A stretch of 64,000 nucleotides of DNA from Rotaria sp. Silwood1 (lineage: Eukaryota > Rotifera > Eurotatoria > Philodinida > Philodinidae). Positions within the stretch are counted from its first letter, which is position 1. Each line of letters starts with the position of its first letter. The stretch covers positions 627,193-691,192 of the forward strand of contig CAJNOP010000026.1 of NCBI GenBank assembly GCA_905250075.1, in the 5' to 3' direction. A program made the position numbers and the translations under genes. The notes below the pieces were generated by a model. The model had not been told where the DNA came from. It saw nothing but the letters and a program-made list of their open reading frames with translations, and ran no database searches. Shown piece after piece: positions 60,266 to 64,000 of the stretch.

Positions 60266-63200
60266 AAGATGCTTAATATGTAACCTGTTGGCAAATATGA
60301 AAAGGCATGTAACGATAGTATTGAAACAGCTACACTTCGTATCAAACATAATCACAATGAATATGATTTTTTTTCTATTAAAAATAAAAAAATGGCTTTT
60401 TCAAATTGAACAAAATCTTCAATTCTTTGTAGATGGAACTAAATAATTAATGATAGCTATGACTATGAAAAAATTATATTACTAAAGCTTTTAAAATTGA
60501 TATAAGAACAAAAAGAGTTATTTGATTTTAATTGGAAATGACACAGTTATATAAAAAAATGATCTATTTTTTACAAGTTGCTTCCTAATTTGTTTTTTGT
60601 TTAAAAATATGTTGCACCTAACACATTATTCAAATAACAGTAGTTCAAACCAGCGGAATAGTCAATGAATACAACTTGAAAACATATCTACAGTGTATTT
60701 TGATTGATAAGTCTTAAAAATTCTACATTTTCTTGCAAACAAAAAAGAATATTTTTTTAAATTGATCTTCTATTTTAAGCCACTTAGACATAATTTTTTT
60801 CCCATATCAGATAACCGAAATCTGAAGAATTTCATTGTTTCCCTAAGAAGTTATTCGAATGCAAAAGAAAAGCTTCTTGAATTTCTATTTTAAATTCACA
60901 CATAATTATAAAAAAGAAGTAGCTATAACACGATAAAAAGAATTCTTATAAAAAAAAAAACAATCCATCTTTCTTTACAGATATTTAAGACTAAGACATC
61001 TTAGACTAAAACTACCATTAAATTGAAAGAGCTGTTTATGTTCAACTCTTTCTTTTCTCAAACAAGTTTTTCAATTCACAAATGAATTATTCACATAAAC
61101 AGCAGCAGCAGCACGAAGAAATTAGCATAATGACAGAACTCATATTATTCATCGTAGTTTCTATTGTATACGATATTCTGCATGGCAATGATAATGATTT
61201 ATTAATTTCTCAATATTAAAACATTATTAAATAATAAAGATACGTGTAAATGATAAACTGTAAAAATTGTTTTCTTCATTGATTTGATATTTGAAATAAA
61301 TTCAATAGCAAAAACCAAGAAATATATTTTATAAAACAATTCGTAACGTAAAAATTCGTTTTTTTTAACTAGAAATCAAAGTCTATAGCCTAAAATTGCA
61401 TCGAATTCACAGTCGATCGTACCTAATAAACAAATGCACCTTTTCTTAACGAACTATACTTCTCATGTGAAAGTATTTCACAAAAAAAAGAGAATTATCT
61501 ATCACATTAAAAACCCAGTTCTTTATTTTGTTTCTCTATGACAATTGTCTAATTACAACGTTTAACAAACATATGTTTTCAATTCAATCAAGGAAAAATT
61601 ATATTGAAAATTATAGAAAAAAAACGATCAAACGAACAAGAATAGAATGCATTCTTATTAGTTTAATTGAAAACAAATTTAACATATCATTGTTAAAAAT
61701 CATGTATCAGAAGAAAAAGTGACAAAATTCAATAAGGAAAAGCAAAAAAAAAAAAAGAAAAATTGATCAACACATCATTATAGTGAATATCCGTTACGGA
61801 AAGAAAATATCAATGTTACAATAAAAATAGTAAATCAAATAAAATTTTAAGAAAAAACTTTCTTTTATCCATTAAATATTCTTCTTACCTATTTCATATT
61901 CTCAGAGATATTGATCATATATAAGGAGATCTCAAATTTATTCGACCAAATTTTTTTTTCGATGTCGTAAACACTAAGAGTGAAACGTCTTTCAATTTTC
62001 TACAATATTATTAGATTAAGATACATCAACTGGAATCAAAAGAACAGAAATAACGACTTTTACGGCTTCAGTACTGTTGATGTACCTTAATTGCACAACG
62101 TAGGAAAGGTTTTTTTTTTTAGAAAATTGTTTTCTTTATCATTGTACATAAGATTTTCTAGAAACTCTTCTGTTGGAAAACTAGAACTGATATTGTCTTT
62201 TAAAATTCGTGCTAAAAATAAAACTCTTTATTTAAATCACTATGTTGATCCTTTCTAGCGTTTACGGAATCGACCCAAAACTATTGATACTAAACCTAGT
62301 CGAATAATTTTGAAAATTTTATCAACCTAATCATCATTAAATTTCATTAATATAGTAAAAAACACTTCATATATTCATATAGTTGATTTTTTTTATCAGG
62401 TGTAAACATATAGATAGTCTCGTTCAATGAATGTGATTATTAATAGTCTTACGGGAAAATGATCAGACCTCCTAATCATGTCTGTAGAGTTCGAAGACCC
62501 TCTGGAAACATAGACAACTTGTCAAATGAAATTGAACAGTAGGTAGTAAGCATGAATTGGTGTATTGTTACGCTACTAATCGATTTATACGCGTGTTTAT
62601 TTACGAAATGTAATTGACAGTAATCAAAATCAGTTTAGTAAAAACTCGACAAATACAATAGAATATATATATGCCAATGGCTAAATTTTGAATTTAAAAA
62701 ATTCACCAATAAGCTTTATTTTCATTTTAATACAAGATTTACCATGGGTAATATCGTTGGACAAGAACTAACAATCTCTCTTTTTTCTTTACGTTCTTAT
62801 TTATCACATTAGTAAAGATTTGCTTTTATAAGAAATATATTTATCTCTAATCGTCAATTATAACTACTCAATTTAAGTTTTTTTTTTGTATTAAATAGAC
62901 AAAATAATTCGATTATAATCTGACAAAAACTTTTTTGTTAGAATGATATGATTGTGAAATGTTACATATAGATATATTCTAAAGAAACAAGAACTATCTA
63001 GATAACATTAAGAATTCTATATATAAAGATGATTCATAAATCTATCCCATACAACATATCGTTTTAATACGAATAAACTGAGCATGAGAGAATATAGAAA
63101 AACAGAAATGAAAAATACACATACATATATATATATACATCGATCTATAGAAAGAAAAATCATGAGATATAAACCCTTACATGATCTAGTTCGCTATAGT

Positions 63201-63605
63201 CATATATCGCAAACGAGAGGCACGTGTTGTGAGCATCATCTACAAGTGTAGGGTCTTATTTATTCTTCGTTTTTTCTTCTCTTTTGAATATAACATATAT
63301 ACCAACAATATCTCTTTGTTTTCTTTATTCTTCTCATCAGCTGTTTTGATATTTCAGTCAGTCGGTATATATATGTATATTGATATTGACATATATTAGG
63401 TAAGAATGATCAAGATATAATTGATGTTATATCAATTATGATTTGTCATTAACTTTCAATAGAAATATAATTCTCATTTGAAATTGTTTCTCTTCTTCTC
63501 TCTCTCTCACTCTTTTCATTCGAGATTGTTTTAAAATCATTTTTCTGTTTTACATCGTTTTATTAAATAACAAAAAACATTTCAAGAAAATAAATAATAT
63601 ATACA

Positions 63606-63927
63606 ATGAATCGTATGAAATATACAATTAAACAAGAACCTGATGCATTAGATTTAACAAATCGACCACAACATTTATTATCACCTTCAATTGAAAATGA
63701 AGATGATGATGATGATGAATATTTACCTAGTGAAGATGAACAACATACGAATAATAAGAATAATAATAATAATAGTCAGCAAAAAAATAATTTTCATATA
63801 AAAGTAATTTTTTATATTTAAATTCTTTCTTGATTAATTGAATTTGTTTTATTTTAGAAAACAACTTATGATAGTGGTTTTATTGATACTAGTGATGAAA
63901 ATAATGACTTGACTATGGTTAAACAAG
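63606..63927 (+). CDS. First two exons of an acidic, probably regulatory protein (partial)
   Basis: Exons 63606-63803 and 63858-63927 are joined in phase; the gene continues beyond the window after a GTAATC donor at 63928. The 89 residues seen include IKQEP, a consensus sumoylation site (hydrophobic-K-x-E) followed by Pro, then ALDLTNRP, which resembles CtBP-binding PxDLS motifs, an acidic run (ENEDDDDDEYLPSEDE) and Asn-rich low complexity. KQEP next to DLS-like motifs is common in transcription factors and corepressors. No DNA-binding domain is in view, so the family cannot be named. Confidence 0.6.
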
Positions 63928-64000
63928 GTAATCTATCTGAATAAACCGTAGAACTGATATTGTAGTAACTTTCGATAGAAACGAAATAGAAAGCTGTGAT

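Larger units (their letters stand above)
57889..63605. other. Long intergenic region with two large inverted repeats
   Basis: 5.7 kb with no gene recognised. Apart from inverted repeats at 58379-58969 and 59644-60265, it holds AT-rich DNA with homopolymer runs, a short CAG run near 61100 and a CT-rich stretch (TCTCTTCTTCTCTCTCTCTC) near 63488-63507, close to the next gene's start. Confidence 0.5.

Noticed and set aside
1..64000. CRISPR arrays, operons, rRNA or tRNA genes
   Set aside because: None found. The spaced repeats present are MITE interiors or inverted repeats, and split genes show that this is eukaryotic nuclear DNA.

Overview
This is a eukaryotic nuclear window. The DNA is very AT-rich, genes are split by many introns of about 45-100 bp with GT-AG (rarely GC-AG) ends, and the products are animal proteins: importin-13, TANGO2, a cilia/flagella protein, an ASB protein, ZC3H18, a Cys-loop receptor subunit and a cytoplasmic intermediate filament protein with a protostome-type long rod. 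AT-rich compact genes, GGGTGT-type (TGTGGG-like) interstitial tracts and a secreted phage/bacterial-type amidase would all suit a bdelloid rotifer. That assignment is inference; I see no rRNA, tRNA or organellar sequence that would settle it.

Layout. 1-17 kb is gene-dense: the 3' part of importin-13 (+), TANGO2 (+), an unrecognised two-exon gene (+), an unrecognised single-exon ORF (-), a CFAP77-like gene (+) and a truncated, motif-less ACSM-like acyl-CoA synthetase (-). An ankyrin/SOCS-box gene (-) lies at 19.3-20.2 kb. 20.2-26.2 kb is gene-poor and holds a GC-rich hAT-type MITE. 26.2-32.2 kb is a 17-exon ZC3H18 orthologue (+). 33.9-36.4 kb is a mitochondrial sucrase/ferredoxin-like (AIM32-type) thioredoxin-fold Fe-S protein (+). 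36.4-45.3 kb is repeat-rich: an integrase-like ORF remnant, a decayed DEAD-box helicase pseudogene (-), and a GGGTGT/ACACCC telomere-like tract split by a 2.1 kb hAT-like element that itself carries a hAT MITE and a piggyBac-like MITE. 45.3-46.8 kb is a secreted type-2 N-acetylmuramoyl-L-alanine amidase (+). 50.7-53.5 kb is a nicotinic-type receptor subunit (+) and 55.3-57.9 kb the intermediate filament gene (+). 57.9-63.6 kb is non-coding with two large inverted repeats. The window ends in the first two exons of an acidic, probably regulatory, protein (+).

The genes do not form one pathway; this is an ordinary multi-gene chromosomal segment. The notable structure is in the non-coding DNA: four hAT-type elements with 8-bp target-site duplications (one with a single mismatch), one piggyBac-like MITE with TTAA ends, and at least three families of long imperfect inverted repeats that recur inside introns and between genes. 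Most introns are under about 100 bp; several of the few kilobase-long ones contain such an element. Exon models were built by hand from splice sites, reading-phase continuity and family similarity. All multi-exon totals add up to whole codons, but no transcript data were available.
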